Origin: Paramesorhizobium salinisoli
Lineage (GTDB): Bacteria > Pseudomonadota > Alphaproteobacteria > Rhizobiales > Rhizobiaceae
Reading direction: 5' to 3'
Assembly (NCBI RefSeq): GCF_003335045.1
Contig: NZ_QOZG01000004.1
Coordinates: forward strand, 1 to 64,000
DNA length: 64,000 nucleotides
Under the pieces are notes generated by a model. The model did not search any database, was not told where the DNA came from, and was given only the letters and a program-made list of their open reading frames with translations. Of this stretch, positions 55,101-64,000 are shown one piece after another; position 1 is the first letter of the stretch, and each line of letters opens with the position of its first letter. The position numbers and the translations under genes were made by a program.

Positions 55101-56504
55101 ATGACCATCAACGAAGCGGTGCATGGAGGCGCGACGAACCCCGGTGTCCCGAGGCGCGGCATCTGGGGCTGGATGCTGTTCGACTGGGCAGCCCAGCCTT
55201 TCTTCACCGTGGTTACGACATTCATTTTCGGGCCGTATTTCATTTCGCGAATGGCAGCTGATCCGGCGGTCGGGCAAGCGGCATGGGGCTATGCCATTGC
55301 GCTGGGCGGCCTTGTCATCGCCGTTCTTTCGCCGGTGTTGGGCGCCATTGCCGACCAAACCGGCGCGCGAAAGCCATGGATCGGCTTTTTCGCGGTGATC
55401 CAGATCTTCAGCCTGTCGCTCCTGTGGTTCGCTGCGCCCGGATCGAATATCTTATGGGTGCTGATCGCCTTCTCGATGGCCTCCGTGGCGGCGGAATTTT
55501 CTATCGTCTTCAACGATTCCATGATGCCGCGGCTCGTCTCGAAGGACGAGATCGGTCGGATTTCCAATATTGCCTGGGGGCTCGGCTATCTCGGCGGCAT
55601 GATTGTGCTGATCTTCATCGTCGCTTTCCTGGCCGCCTCGCCGCAGACGGGGAAAACGCTGATCGGCCTCGACCCGCTGTTCGGGCTGGATCCGGCGAAG
55701 GGCGAGGATGCGCGGGCGGCAGGGCCGATTTCGGCGCTGTGGTATTTTGTGTTCATCCTGCCGATGTTCCTGTTCACGCCGGATGGCGTGAAGGGGCTGC
55801 CGCTTCGCGCGGCGGTGAAACGGGGTCTCGGCGAACTCAAGGCGACGCTCGGGGAGGTGCGGCAGCGGGCGAACATCTTCCGTTTTCTCATCGCGCGGAT
55901 GATCTATCAGGACGGGGTCAACGGATTGCTGGCGCTGGGGGGCGGATTTGCCGCCGCCATGTTCGGCTGGTCGATTACCGAGATCGGGCTTTTCGGCATC
56001 ATCCTCAACGTGGTGGCTATCTTCGGATGTCTCGCGGCGAGCCGAATCGATACGCTTTTCGGCTCCAAAACGGTGGTGATCCTGTCGCTGTTCCTGCTCC
56101 TCGCCGCGACTATCGGCATCGTTTCCACGGGGCCGGACTATACGCTCTTCGGCTTGCTACGTTTTTCCAGCGAGGACAATGGTGGCCTGTTCGCCACCGC
56201 TGCCGAAAAAGCCTATCTGGTGTTCGGCCTCTTTATCGGCATCGCCTTCGGCCCGGTGCAGGCCTCGTCGCGCTCCTATCTGGCGCGCAGCGTCAGCGCC
56301 GAGGAGGCGGGCCGCTATTTCGGCATTTACGCACTCGCCGGACGGGCGACGAGCTTCCTCGCGCCATTCCTGGTGGCGAGTGTCACGGCGCTGAGCGGCT
56401 CGCCGCGACTTGGCATGGCCATGTTGATCACCTTCTTTGTCGCCGGACTGGTGATCCTTGCAGGAACGCCCTATCCGGCGGCGGAAGCCAGTGACCGGGG
56501 TTAA
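55101..56504 (+). CDS. MFS transporter of the UMF1/Atg22-like family
   Basis: A 467-residue membrane protein with about 12 segments. The opening [20 protein letters not shown] is the UMF1 family signature, followed by [40 protein letters not shown] and the C-terminal [20 protein letters not shown]. The substrate is unknown; family members are only loosely linked to amino-acid efflux. GGAGGGG before the ATG. Its TAA and the purH stop share the TTAA at 56501-56504, so the two genes converge without spacer. Confidence 0.93.
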   Translation: MTINEAVHGGATNPGVPRRGIWGWMLFDWAAQPFFTVVTTFIFGPYFISRMAADPAVGQAAWGYAIALGGLVIAVLSPVLGAIADQTGARKPWIGFFAVIQIFSLSLLWFAAPGSNILWVLIAFSMASVAAEFSIVFNDSMMPRLVSKDEIGRISNIAWGLGYLGGMIVLIFIVAFLAASPQTGKTLIGLDPLFGLDPAKGEDARAAGPISALWYFVFILPMFLFTPDGVKGLPLRAAVKRGLGELKATLGEVRQRANIFRFLIARMIYQDGVNGLLALGGGFAAAMFGWSITEIGLFGIILNVVAIFGCLAASRIDTLFGSKTVVILSLFLLLAATIGIVSTGPDYTLFGLLRFSSEDNGGLFATAAEKAYLVFGLFIGIAFGPVQASSRSYLARSVSAEEAGRYFGIYALAGRATSFLAPFLVASVTALSGSPRLGMAMLITFFVAGLVILAGTPYPAAEASDRG

Positions 56505-58117
56505 TGCCGGAAATGCCGCATGCCGGTGAAGACCATGGCGATGCCATGCTCGTTGGCGGCGGCGATCACCTCCTCGTCCCGCATGGAGCCGCCCGGCTGA
56601 ATGACCGCCGTGGCGCCGGCCTCGATGGCTGAGACAAGCCCGTCGGCGAAGGGGAAGAAGGCATCGGAAGCGACGACCGAACCCTTGGTCAGCGGTTCGG
56701 CAATGCCTGCTGTCTGAGCCGCATCCTCGGCTTTGCGCGCGGCGATGCGCGATGAATCCACCCGGCTCATCTGGCCCGCGCCGATGCCAACCGTCGTGCC
56801 GTCCTTGACATAGACGATCGCGTTCGACTTCACGTGCTTGGCGACACGGAAGGCGAATTTCAGATCGGCCATTTCCTTTTCCGTCGGCGCGCGTTTGGTC
56901 ACCACCTTCAGGTCGAGATCGTCGACGGCGCCGTTGTCGCGCGACTGCACCAGCAGTCCGCCGGCCACGGTCTTGGCGGCGATGCCGGGCGCGCGCGGAT
57001 CGGGCAGTCCGCCGGTTACCAGCAGCCGCAGATTTTTCTTGGCGGCGACGATGGCCTGGGCTTTCTCGGTCGCGTCGGGAGCGATGATGACTTCGGTGAA
57101 GATCTTGACGATCTCCTCCGCGGCCTCGGCGTCCAGCGTGCCGTTTAGCGCGACAATGCCGCCGAATGCCGAAACCGGATCGCAGGCGAGCGCATTGAGA
57201 TAGGCTTCCTTCAGGCTCGTGCCTTCCGCAACGCCGCAGGGATTCGCATGCTTGATGATGGCGACGGCGGCGGTGCGCGCCGGATCGAACTCGGCAACCA
57301 ATTCGAAGGCGGCGTCTGTATCGTTGATGTTGTTATAGGAGAGTTGCTTGCCCTGAAGCTGTTTCGCTGTGGCGACGCCGGGGCGCTTTTCCCCCGTGAG
57401 ATAGAAGCCTGCCGCCTGGTGCGGGTTTTCGCCATAGCGCATGACCTGATGGAGTTTTCCGGCGACGGCGCGCCATGTCGGCGCTTCGGTCTTCGTCGCC
57501 TCGGCAAACCAGCCGGAGATCGCCGCGTCATAGGCAGCGGTTCGGGCGAAGGCCTTGGCCGCAAGCTTCTGGCGGAAATCATAAGGCAGAGAGCCTTCGT
57601 GTGTGTCGAGCTCGGCCAGAACCTTGTCGTAATCGTCGGGATCGGTGACGATGGCGACATAGGCATGGTTCTTGGCGGCGGCGCGGATCATCGCTGGCCC
57701 GCCGATGTCGATGTTCTCGACCGTGGTTGCATAGTCGGCGCCCTGATAGCGCACGTCCTCGAACGGGTAGAGGTTGATGACGGCCAGATCTATACCGCCG
57801 ATGCCATGGGCTTCCATCGCGCTCGCATGTTCCGGATCGTCACGCACGGCGAGCAAGCCGCCATGAACGGCGGGGTGCAGGGTCTTGACGCGGCCATCCA
57901 TGATCTCAGGGAAACCTGTGATGTCGGAGACGTCACGCACGGCGATGCCTGCGGCGGCGATGGATTTCGCCGTGCCGCCGGTCGAGATGATTTCAATGCC
58001 GCGGCGCTCCAGGGACCGAGCCAGTTCGATCAGACCTGTCTTGTCGGATACGGACAGGAGCGCCCGACGCACGCGGGTGAGATCGGGAGCGGGAATATTC
58101 TTGGAGGTGACAGCCAT
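56501..58117 (-). CDS. purH: Bifunctional AICAR formyltransferase / IMP cyclohydrolase
   Basis: A 538-residue protein: IMP cyclohydrolase domain over about residues 15-200 ([40 protein letters not shown]) and AICAR formyltransferase domain after it ([80 protein letters not shown]). It carries out the last two steps of IMP synthesis. The order htpX-rsmB-heparinase-purH on one strand is conserved in the Brucella group. 133 bases separate it from the heparinase gene. Confidence 0.97.
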   Translation of the reverse strand: MAVTSKNIPAPDLTRVRRALLSVSDKTGLIELARSLERRGIEIISTGGTAKSIAAAGIAVRDVSDITGFPEIMDGRVKTLHPAVHGGLLAVRDDPEHASAMEAHGIGGIDLAVINLYPFEDVRYQGADYATTVENIDIGGPAMIRAAAKNHAYVAIVTDPDDYDKVLAELDTHEGSLPYDFRQKLAAKAFARTAAYDAAISGWFAEATKTEAPTWRAVAGKLHQVMRYGENPHQAAGFYLTGEKRPGVATAKQLQGKQLSYNNINDTDAAFELVAEFDPARTAAVAIIKHANPCGVAEGTSLKEAYLNALACDPVSAFGGIVALNGTLDAEAAEEIVKIFTEVIIAPDATEKAQAIVAAKKNLRLLVTGGLPDPRAPGIAAKTVAGGLLVQSRDNGAVDDLDLKVVTKRAPTEKEMADLKFAFRVAKHVKSNAIVYVKDGTTVGIGAGQMSRVDSSRIAARKAEDAAQTAGIAEPLTKGSVVASDAFFPFADGLVSAIEAGATAVIQPGGSMRDEEVIAAANEHGIAMVFTGMRHFRH

Positions 58118-58250
58118 GGAAATGTCTCTACGTCAGTCGGGGACGGGAAGGGATTATGGCGCGGGTTAGCATAGGCGTGGGTGGAATCCTATCCTCTAAA
58201 GTGGATACGCACGGCCTGCGTCGGTTGGGTCAACCGTTCGGAGGAGGTTC

Positions 58251-60002
58251 TTAGACGTAGCTTCCAAGCGCAATGCGGGTGAAGCGCCAGTTGACTTCGG
58301 GGAACTCCGATGCGGGAAAGGAGAGTACGATCTGCTTGGTCTTCACCGGACCGCGGAAGCCGGCGAAGAAGATGGAATCTTCCAGTTGCGGCGCGACCTC
58401 GACGCAGGAGAAAGCCCATGTGTCGTCGCGTTCGGCGCGTAGCACGAGAAGCCCGTCCTCATCGAAGGCGATGTCCACGGTGGGATGGACGTGAAAACGC
58501 ACGGTAATGTTGTCGCGCCCGTTGGCGGGTGGCGCCTTGCCGCCCTGAGCCAGGAAGCTGTCCCTGCCTTCGATGACGCTACCGTTGTGCGAAAGCACGA
58601 TGGAGCGTTCGTGATGGATGCCGAACAGCCTGGCGTAGCCGTCATGACGGGCGACGAAGCCCTGTTCGTTCATGCCTTCGATGCGTTCGATCTGCACCTT
58701 GGTCGGCCCGGCGATGATCGGCGTGCCGAGCATGCTGGAAAGACCGGCGCTGAGGCTGAACCGGCAAGAAGACGTGTCGTTGACGGTCGCCGTCGAATGA
58801 GCCGCGGTGGAGCGCCCCAGCGGGCGGAACTCCGGCGGGCCGTGACGGTCGATGCCGGCATTGACGACATAGCGCTGCCGCCCCGAAGACATCTCAAAAG
58901 CAAGGCATCCGGCATGGGCATCGCGCGAGGCGGTGACCGGCGGCGGCAGGCCTGTGTCGGCGATGATAGTGGTCGAGCCCATGGAGAGCCGCTCATAGCC
59001 CGAATGCGGCGCGTGGGCGAGCGGCGAGCCCGCCGTCTCGTCATGGCGGAGCACGGCAATGACGCGTTCGGGCAGTGTCGGACCAACGCCGTTGAACAGC
59101 GCCAGGCTGCCGTCGTGATGGCGGAAAAAGCGCAGCGCCGGCAGCATGCGCTCGACTGCCTCGATCAATGCCTTCGGGGGAGCCTCCGCGCCATTGGCAT
59201 AGGTTTGGCGAAGCGGCAGCAGATCGGCCAGAAGTTCCAGGATGGTCATCGGGTTGCGGGAGATATGGCCGCCATCGGGCAGGATCTGGCGGATCAACTC
59301 ATGCTCCAGATGACGTCGCGCGGCCCGGGCTGTCGTCGGCGAAACGGGGAGGGCCAGCGAGGCGAAGGCAAGCGCGATGCGCGCCCTGAGCTTTTCCTCG
59401 CCATCGTCCATGACCGCCGCCACCGTCCTGAGGTAACGCACCTGGAAGGCAAGCGACCGCATGAATTTGCGGTAGGCGGAGAGTTCGGCGCCGGCGAGAA
59501 TGAGATTGGAATGCTGAAGCCAGGCGATGATGCGCTGCGCGGTGATGTCGGGAGCCCATGCCGGCCCGCCCATGCGACGTCCATGCAAGGTGATCCAATC
59601 GTCAACGAGCGCGCGGGCGTTGACCGTGGAAAGTTCGCTGTGGGCGGCGCGCATATGGCGCAGCCAACCGAAATTGTGAAGCGCTGCTTCCCATGCCGCA
59701 GATGGCGGTTCGACGGCGAAAGGCGAGCGCCCCCCGGTTTCGACGGTGCGGCCGGCCAGGGAGAAGCGGCCGTGATAGAATTCCTGAGCAAGTTGCGGAT
59801 CGGGGACGCGCAAATCGGGCGGCGCGATCAGCACCCGGTCGGGCGTGAAACCGGTGAAGCGCCAGCGAAAGAGCGGACCCATGCGGACACGCCGACGCAT
59901 CCGCCGCCACATTTGCGCGGCGGCCAATCCCCAGAGGTGTGGCGTTTCGCTCAGGGCGACCGTCACGCGTTTGTCTCCTTGTCTCGCCGCAGTTTCGTTC
60001 AC
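58251..60002 (-). CDS. Heparinase II/III-like protein
   Basis: A 583-residue protein starting at GTG 60002. The N-terminal half is an alpha/alpha toroid (LVDDWITLHGRRMGGPAWAP; SRNPMTILELLADLLPLRQT) and the C-terminal half a beta-sandwich lyase domain (FGIHHERSIVLSHNGSVIEG; DNITVRFHVHPTVDIAFDED), i.e. the heparinase II/III fold (PF07940). There is no signal peptide, so a cytoplasmic site is likely unless another factor exports it. Its constant place between rsmB and purH suggests a conserved role, perhaps on cell-envelope or exopolysaccharide glycans; substrate unknown. Confidence 0.88.
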   Translation of the reverse strand: MNETAARQGDKRVTVALSETPHLWGLAAAQMWRRMRRRVRMGPLFRWRFTGFTPDRVLIAPPDLRVPDPQLAQEFYHGRFSLAGRTVETGGRSPFAVEPPSAAWEAALHNFGWLRHMRAAHSELSTVNARALVDDWITLHGRRMGGPAWAPDITAQRIIAWLQHSNLILAGAELSAYRKFMRSLAFQVRYLRTVAAVMDDGEEKLRARIALAFASLALPVSPTTARAARRHLEHELIRQILPDGGHISRNPMTILELLADLLPLRQTYANGAEAPPKALIEAVERMLPALRFFRHHDGSLALFNGVGPTLPERVIAVLRHDETAGSPLAHAPHSGYERLSMGSTTIIADTGLPPPVTASRDAHAGCLAFEMSSGRQRYVVNAGIDRHGPPEFRPLGRSTAAHSTATVNDTSSCRFSLSAGLSSMLGTPIIAGPTKVQIERIEGMNEQGFVARHDGYARLFGIHHERSIVLSHNGSVIEGRDSFLAQGGKAPPANGRDNITVRFHVHPTVDIAFDEDGLLVLRAERDDTWAFSCVEVAPQLEDSIFFAGFRGPVKTKQIVLSFPASEFPEVNWRFTRIALGSYV

Positions 60003-60115
60003 TGAGCGAATTATCTGATTCTTTCGGTAAATTATGGCCTGCTAATAGTGAAGCTTGCGTTAACCATGTTTACCGAAGGAATAAAAATCGGAAAAATAGT
60101 AATTGAATCTAGCAC

Positions 60116-61507
60116 TTATGTAGAAATACGGCGAAATCTTGCCGCGAAGAAGCCGTCCATGCCCGCAAGCCGGGGATCGGAATGCGGATAATCTGCAGGT
60201 GTGGACCGCAGAAAGCCCTCGGGCGTGATCAAACCATCGAAGCCTGGGAACTCTCCCTCGGCAACAGGAAACGCCTTAAGCGCGAGATTTTCAAGGGCTG
60301 ATCGTGCCACTGCCTCGCCTTCCGACGGATCGAGCGAGCAGTTGGAAAAGACAATGATGCCGCCGGGTTTGACCATTTCGACCGCGCGGGCGAGGAAGTC
60401 GGCTTGAAGGGCTGCGAGCTTGGCGATGTCCTCAGGCGATTTCGTCCATGGCACGTCAGGATGGCGGCGGACAGTGCCTGTGGAGGAGCAGGGCGCATCG
60501 AGCAGCACGGCGTCGAACAGTTCTTCCGGCTGGTACTGCATCAGATTGGCCTCGACCGTATGAGCTGACAATTTCAACCTTTCCAGATTGGTGCGCAGGC
60601 GGGCGAGACGATTGGCGGAAATTTCGATCGCGGTCACATCTGCCCCGGCCAAAGCGAGCTGAGCCGTCTTGCCGCCCGGTGCAGCGCAGAGATCGGCGAC
60701 GCGCTTGCCCGTGAGATCACCGAAAAGGCGGGCAGGCAGGCTAGCGGCGGCGTCCTGCACCCACCAGTCGCCTTCCGCAAAGCCGGGGAGATCGGTCAGC
60801 GCCCCCTCGATCCTGGTGCCTTCGATGCGGGCGAGCCGCACCGTACCGTTCGGCAGCACGATGCCGCCCAGCCGCCCGGCCCAGCCCTGCGAATCACTCT
60901 TGACCGTGAGATCGACCGGCGGCTCGACCGACTGTATCGCCAGGATCGCCGCAGCCTTTTCCGCGCCGTAGGCGTTCACGAGGCTTTCGGCAAACCAAGC
61001 GGGTGCGTTGGGTGCCGAGATGGAAAGCTTGTCCTTGTCGCGCGAGAGACGGCGCAGGATGGCATTGACGAGACCGGCATAGCGGCGGTTGCGCGGATCG
61101 TCATTGGCGGCGGTCACGGCCAGATCGACGGCGGAATGATCGGGAATATCGAGATAGAGGATTTGGGCGGCGGCGATATGCAGAAGGGTCTTGAGCGCCA
61201 CTGCGTTTTCCGGCAGGGGCCGATCGAGCAATTGCGCCAGAAGTCCCTCGATGGTACCGCGATTGCGCAGTGCCGCGCCCAAAATGGCGCGGACCAGCGA
61301 ACGGTCACGATCGTCGAGCGCCATATAATAGGGGTGGCCATGCTGGTTATCGGTCAGGCCGTCGAGCGAAGTCTTCTTCTCGATGACGGCGCCGAGGAGC
61401 CTTGCAGCGCATTGGCGCGCAGCGAGACCCGGCCTGTCAGCGGCTTCTGGCTGATTTGGTTTTCCCGAATGCTTCTTTGGACGGAAAGCAGCCCCGCCGC
61501 CGCTCAC
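60116..61507 (-). CDS. rsmB: 16S rRNA (cytosine-5) methyltransferase, RsmB/NOP family
   Basis: A 463-residue protein. N-terminal NusB-like domain ([40 protein letters not shown]) and C-terminal Rossmann methyltransferase with [40 protein letters not shown] and [12 protein letters not shown]; the two cysteines (in APCS and SNCS) are the RNA m5C catalytic pair. It methylates C967 of 16S rRNA in E. coli. The GTG at 61507 overlaps the htpX stop by four bases, showing translational coupling. Confidence 0.94.
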   Translation of the reverse strand: MSGGGAAFRPKKHSGKPNQPEAADRPGLAARQCAARLLGAVIEKKTSLDGLTDNQHGHPYYMALDDRDRSLVRAILGAALRNRGTIEGLLAQLLDRPLPENAVALKTLLHIAAAQILYLDIPDHSAVDLAVTAANDDPRNRRYAGLVNAILRRLSRDKDKLSISAPNAPAWFAESLVNAYGAEKAAAILAIQSVEPPVDLTVKSDSQGWAGRLGGIVLPNGTVRLARIEGTRIEGALTDLPGFAEGDWWVQDAAASLPARLFGDLTGKRVADLCAAPGGKTAQLALAGADVTAIEISANRLARLRTNLERLKLSAHTVEANLMQYQPEELFDAVLLDAPCSSTGTVRRHPDVPWTKSPEDIAKLAALQADFLARAVEMVKPGGIIVFSNCSLDPSEGEAVARSALENLALKAFPVAEGEFPGFDGLITPEGFLRSTPADYPHSDPRLAGMDGFFAARFRRIST

Positions 61508-62496
61508 GACCAGGGTCCTTTCGGCGGGCGGGCTTGCTGATCGTCGTCGGGGCTACCCCATGGCCCGCGCGGCGTTGGCCGGCCGGCCTGCAAAGGCGAG
61601 CGTGATGCGGGGGAAGGGGATGTCCTACCAGGCATCATGGGTTCGGCCTGGCCCATTTCCGCGGCCATCGCCTGCAGGGCGGCGATGCGGTTCTCGGTAT
61701 CGGGATGGGTCGAGAACAGATTGTCTGCGCCGCGCCCGCTCAGGGGATTGATGATGAACATATGTGCTGTGGCGGGATTGTGCTCCGCCTCCTCGTTGAC
61801 GATATCGTGGGCGCCGCTCGCGATCTTGCGCAGTGCGGAGGCAAGCCAGATCGGGTTGCCGCAGATTTCCGCGCCGCGCCGGTCGGCGGAATATTCCCGT
61901 GTACGGCTGATCGCCATCTGCACCAGCATCGCCGCCAGCGGCGCGACGATCATGGCAATGAGGACGCCGATGAAGCCCAGGGGATTGTTGTTGTCGCGGT
62001 TGCCTCCGAAGAAGAAGGCAAAATTGCCGAGCATGGAAATCGCGCCGGCAAGCGTCGCGGTTATCGTCATGGTCAGCGTATCGCGGTTCTGGACGTGCGC
62101 CAGCTCATGCGCCATCACGCCCGCGATTTCCTGCGGCGTCAGGCGCTGCAGCAGGCCCGTCGTCGCGGCTACGGCGGCATTTTCAGGGTTGCGCCCGGTG
62201 GCAAAGGCATTGGGCTGAGGGTTGTCGATGACGTAAATCTTGGGCATGGGCAGACCGGCGCGCTGCGCGAGCTCGCGCACGATGCGGTAATATTCCGGGG
62301 CAGTGTGCTCGCTTGCCTCGTGGGCGTTGTACATGCGCAGCACCATCTTGTCGGAATTCCAATAGCTGAAAATGTTCATGCCCGCGGCAATGACAAAGGC
62401 GATCATCATGCCGCCGCTACCGCCTATGAGGTAGCCCAGGCTCATGAACATCGCCGTCATGAAGGCGATCAGCATGGCAGTACGCATCATGTTCAT
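61504..62496 (-). CDS. htpX: Membrane protease HtpX
   Basis: A 330-residue M48 metalloprotease. Four membrane segments, the first two [20 protein letters not shown] and [20 protein letters not shown], zinc motif in [14 protein letters not shown] (HExxH) and a C-terminal Pro/Gly-rich tail ([20 protein letters not shown]). It degrades misfolded inner-membrane proteins in the envelope-stress response. First gene of the htpX-rsmB-heparinase-purH run; divergent from the SdhAF4-like gene. Confidence 0.96.
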   Translation of the reverse strand: MNMMRTAMLIAFMTAMFMSLGYLIGGSGGMMIAFVIAAGMNIFSYWNSDKMVLRMYNAHEASEHTAPEYYRIVRELAQRAGLPMPKIYVIDNPQPNAFATGRNPENAAVAATTGLLQRLTPQEIAGVMAHELAHVQNRDTLTMTITATLAGAISMLGNFAFFFGGNRDNNNPLGFIGVLIAMIVAPLAAMLVQMAISRTREYSADRRGAEICGNPIWLASALRKIASGAHDIVNEEAEHNPATAHMFIINPLSGRGADNLFSTHPDTENRIAALQAMAAEMGQAEPMMPGRTSPSPASRSPLQAGRPTPRGPWGSPDDDQQARPPKGPWS

Positions 62497-62624
62497 CGTA
62501 TGGTCTCCGTTCCGCGGCGTAGTCCTGTTTGGGCCTTGATTTGCCCCGAATAGCTGTGGTTGCCTATATCATGGTGTCGAAGCGGCCAAGCTTCAATGAG
62601 TCCCTATACAGGCGAGGACCGGAA

Positions 62625-62816
62625 ATGAGCGCGAAAAGAACTGATTTAAGCGATCTGCCGCCAGCGGCCCTGCGCGCGCTGAAAGAAGCCGAAGCACGGC
62701 GTCAGATGGCGGAAGCAGAGGAAAAATCCGAACCGCGCGAAATCGGCGGACGCGGTGGCCGGGATCCAGCGCGTTTTGGCGATTGGGAAATCAAAGGTCG
62801 GGCAATCGATTTCTAA
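62625..62816 (+). CDS. DUF1674 protein, succinate dehydrogenase assembly factor 4 homologue
   Basis: A 63-residue protein starting at ATG 62625 (MSAKRTDLSDLPPAALRALK) behind GAGGACCGG. The C-terminal block EIGGRGGRDPARFGDWEIKG, ending AIDF, is the DUF1674/SDHAF4 signature; the eukaryotic relative guards flavinated SdhA before SDH assembly. Bacterial copies usually lie apart from sdh genes, as here. Function in bacteria is inferred from the family. Confidence 0.9.
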   Translation: MSAKRTDLSDLPPAALRALKEAEARRQMAEAEEKSEPREIGGRGGRDPARFGDWEIKGRAIDF

Positions 62817-62912
62817 GCGGTTCGAAATCAGGATCGAGGATTCGCCACGCGGCGAAACACCAAGCACAAATGGCAAGGGCCACTCCTAGGAGTGGCCCCG
62901 CAATTTCGTCCG

Positions 62913-62963
62913 TTACGCAGCCTTTGGCTTCACCGGCGGTGCCGGCTCAAGCTGCGGTCTCAT
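62913..62963 (-). CDS. Possible 16-residue ORF downstream of the perfect-SD mini-ORF
   Basis: ATG at 62963, four bases after the stop of the 23-residue ORF, reading MRPQLEPAPPVKPKAA to a TAA. It has no own ribosome-binding site, so translation would depend on re-initiation. It is Pro/Ala/Lys-rich. It is followed 15 bases later by the 62877-62898 palindrome. It may be chance. Confidence 0.3.
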   Translation of the reverse strand: MRPQLEPAPPVKPKAA

Positions 62964-62967
62964 GCAA

Positions 62968-63039
62968 TCAACGAAGAGGCTGCTCTCCGCAAAGGCAATC
63001 CACCCGGGCCTCGTAACGGATTACGAAATCACTCGACAT
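62968..63039 (-). CDS. 23-residue mini-ORF with perfect Shine-Dalgarno sequence
   Basis: ATG at 63039, reading MSSDFVIRYEARV then DCLCGEQPLR to a TGA. It is preceded at 7 bases by GGAGG inside AAAGGAGGTGATCC (63041-63054, minus strand), which is complementary to the whole 3' end of 16S rRNA. Such an extended match is rare before ordinary genes. The peptide contains a CLC motif and is mixed in charge. It lies about 100 bases downstream of the DUF4865-like gene on the same strand. It may be a true microprotein, a leader peptide or a ribosome-trapping site. Confidence 0.45.
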   Translation of the reverse strand: MSSDFVIRYEARVDCLCGEQPLR

Positions 63040-63138
63040 CGGATCACCTCCTTTCGTTTGTTGAACACTCTCGCAAGGTGGGGGCTTTTTGCCCGATGTG
63101 CAAGGGTAAAAATTATCCAAAGCCTGTTCGGCATCCGG

Positions 63139-63708
63139 TCAGGCGGCGGCCAGGAGCATCGGCAAGCCGGGTTTGGCCAGATGCAGAACCTCATAGGCGG
63201 AGCCGGTTTCCGGTGTGCGTGCTTTCTCCGCGCTCAACAGGAAGCGCGACAGCCGCCATGTGGAAAGGTCGAGCGCTGTTATCGCCGCCAGCGTGTCGGC
63301 ATGCCGGGCGAGAATGTTGTTGCGAGCGGTCTCACGAGGCTTCAACCCGGCCAGATCCCTGCCGATGTCGAGATCTTCACGATAGACGGAACGGGCGGTT
63401 TCGGCACGGCCGAGATGAATGTCGAGGGGTATCCAGGTTTCGATTTGCGGGCGGCCGAAGCCGTCGATGACGGCCTGGAACCGGTCGCTGGTAATGAAAT
63501 CGGCGACGGCTTCGTCGTCAAGCCATAGATAGAGCGAGGAATAGCTGTTGCCGGGCGCTCCATGAGCTTGGCGTTGCTGCGTGATAAATGCCTTGAAGCC
63601 CAGTCCCTGCGTCCCGTCCCAGCGCGGTCCGAGGATGGCTGCGCGCTCGCGGATGCGGTTCATGTCGTAATCGGCGGGCAATCGGTGAATGTACTGCTTC
63701 ATGAACAT
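63139..63708 (-). CDS. DUF4865-family protein
   Basis: A 189-residue protein (MFMKQYIHRLPADYDMNRIR; RGPRW-type segment as GPRWDGTQGLGFKAFITQQ; SYSSLYLWLDDEAVADFITS; RFQAVIDGFGRPQIETWIPL). This looks like the DUF4865 family, small soluble proteins often adjacent to and controlled by a LysR regulator, as here with the divergent gene at 63814. Biochemical role unknown. An ATG at 63702 (MKQYIH) is an alternative start. Confidence 0.75.
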   Translation of the reverse strand: MFMKQYIHRLPADYDMNRIRERAAILGPRWDGTQGLGFKAFITQQRQAHGAPGNSYSSLYLWLDDEAVADFITSDRFQAVIDGFGRPQIETWIPLDIHLGRAETARSVYREDLDIGRDLAGLKPRETARNNILARHADTLAAITALDLSTWRLSRFLLSAEKARTPETGSAYEVLHLAKPGLPMLLAAA

Positions 63709-63813
63709 GGCAATCTCCGTCCGTGGGCTCCATCTGTGGGATTGACCATGGCTTGCCAGATTTCATCGATTATGAAAACATATGCATGGATATATCTGAG
63801 ATAAGATATCAAT

Positions 63814-64000
63814 ATGAATGATGCTTCTAAAACGCTTGATCTCGAAACGGTGCGGGCTTTTGTCCTCATCGCCGATCTTGGCAGTTTCACGCGCGCAGCC
63901 GAAGTGATGGAAACCTCCCAGGCCGCGATCAGCCTCAAGCTGAAACGCCTGGAGGACCGGCTCGGCTGCCGTCTCATTGAGCGGACGCCACGGCATGTGC
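63814..64000 (+). CDS. LysR-family regulator, N-terminus (cut by window edge)
   Basis: ATG at 63814 opens a frame that runs off the window (62 residues seen). LDLETVRAFVLIADLGSFTR, then AAEVMETSQAAISLKLKRLE and LIERTPRHV form the LysR winged HTH. It is divergent from the DUF4865-like gene with a 105-base A/T-rich gap (ATATGCATGGATATATC), the usual place for LysR control of a neighbour. Confidence 0.9.
   Translation, partial: MNDASKTLDLETVRAFVLIADLGSFTRAAEVMETSQAAISLKLKRLEDRLGCRLIERTPRHV

Larger units (their letters stand above)
62817..63138. other. Gap between SdhAF4-like and DUF4865-like genes; holds two tiny ORFs and a palindrome
   Basis: This 322-base stretch has no conventional gene. 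The perfect palindrome GGCCACTCCTAGGAGTGGCC (62878-62897) lies downstream of two minus-strand mini-ORFs, which are listed separately. I see no clear promoter for them: a TTGCAC near 63098 on the minus strand has no good -10 partner. Confidence 0.5.

Noticed and set aside
63041-63056. Plus-strand match to the 16S rRNA 3' end (GGATCACCTCCTTTC)
   Set aside because: Only these 15 bases match; no other rRNA sequence lies around them. An extended Shine-Dalgarno on the opposite strand explains it better.

Overview
The window is a piece of an alphaproteobacterial chromosome of the order Hyphomicrobiales (Rhizobiales), most like Brucella/Ochrobactrum or a close relative. This rests on the gene orders rplU-rpmA-(GNAT)-obgE-proB-proA-nadD-rsfS-rlmH-envC-ctpA-rppH, ffh-chorismate mutase-rpsP and htpX-rsmB-heparinase-purH, on the very large 1601-residue NAD-glutamate dehydrogenase, and on a RIME-like palindromic repeat of the kind known from rhizobia. 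The genus is an inference; no search was run. No CRISPR array, insertion sequence or integrase gene is visible.

Positions 1-1900 are small, mostly unrecognised genes: an excisionase-like HTH protein, a ribbon-helix-helix protein, short hypothetical genes (one apparently frameshifted), a tRNA-Arg(TCT)-like RNA that lacks a D arm, and a 109-residue protein behind a folded leader. They lie on the 3' side of an intact tRNA-Ser(CGA), which fits the end of an integrated element whose other end is outside the window. From 2135 to 14494 follows core chromosome: ribosomal proteins L21/L27, two acetyltransferases, ObgE, proline synthesis (proB, proA), NAD synthesis (nadD), ribosome silencing and 23S modification (rsfS, rlmH), and an envelope group (degenerate EnvC, CtpA, a DUF610 protein, then RppH).

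From 14496 to 40158 an uninterrupted block of about 25.7 kb is devoted mainly to 6-deoxyhexose catabolism. Its first half encodes an IclR regulator, a CUT1-type ABC importer, a RhaM-family mutarotase, a lactonase, L-fuconate dehydratase, an SDR and an FAH-fold hydrolase. These form the non-phosphorylated L-fucose route to pyruvate and L-lactate. It also carries three less easily placed enzymes: a second enolase-superfamily dehydratase, a Gfo/Idh oxidoreductase and a MaoC-fold protein. The second half is the L-rhamnose system in the order known from Rhizobium leguminosarum: rhaR-S-T-P-Q-U-K on the minus strand and rhaD-rhaI divergently on the plus strand, with phased operator-like repeats between them. 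A LysR gene and mmsA close the block. An L-lactate permease gene lies just beyond the neighbouring rpsP-ffh group.

From 40255 to the end the window returns to housekeeping and conserved genes: rpsP, chorismate mutase and ffh; L-lactate permease; a lytic transglycosylase; beta-carbonic anhydrase; pyridoxal kinase; a LemA/TPM/TPM trio; NAD-glutamate dehydrogenase; an MFS transporter; purH; a heparinase II/III-like protein; rsmB; htpX; and an SdhAF4-like assembly factor. Near the right edge are two tiny ORFs, the first with a perfect anti-16S Shine-Dalgarno sequence, a DUF4865-like gene and the start of a divergent LysR gene.
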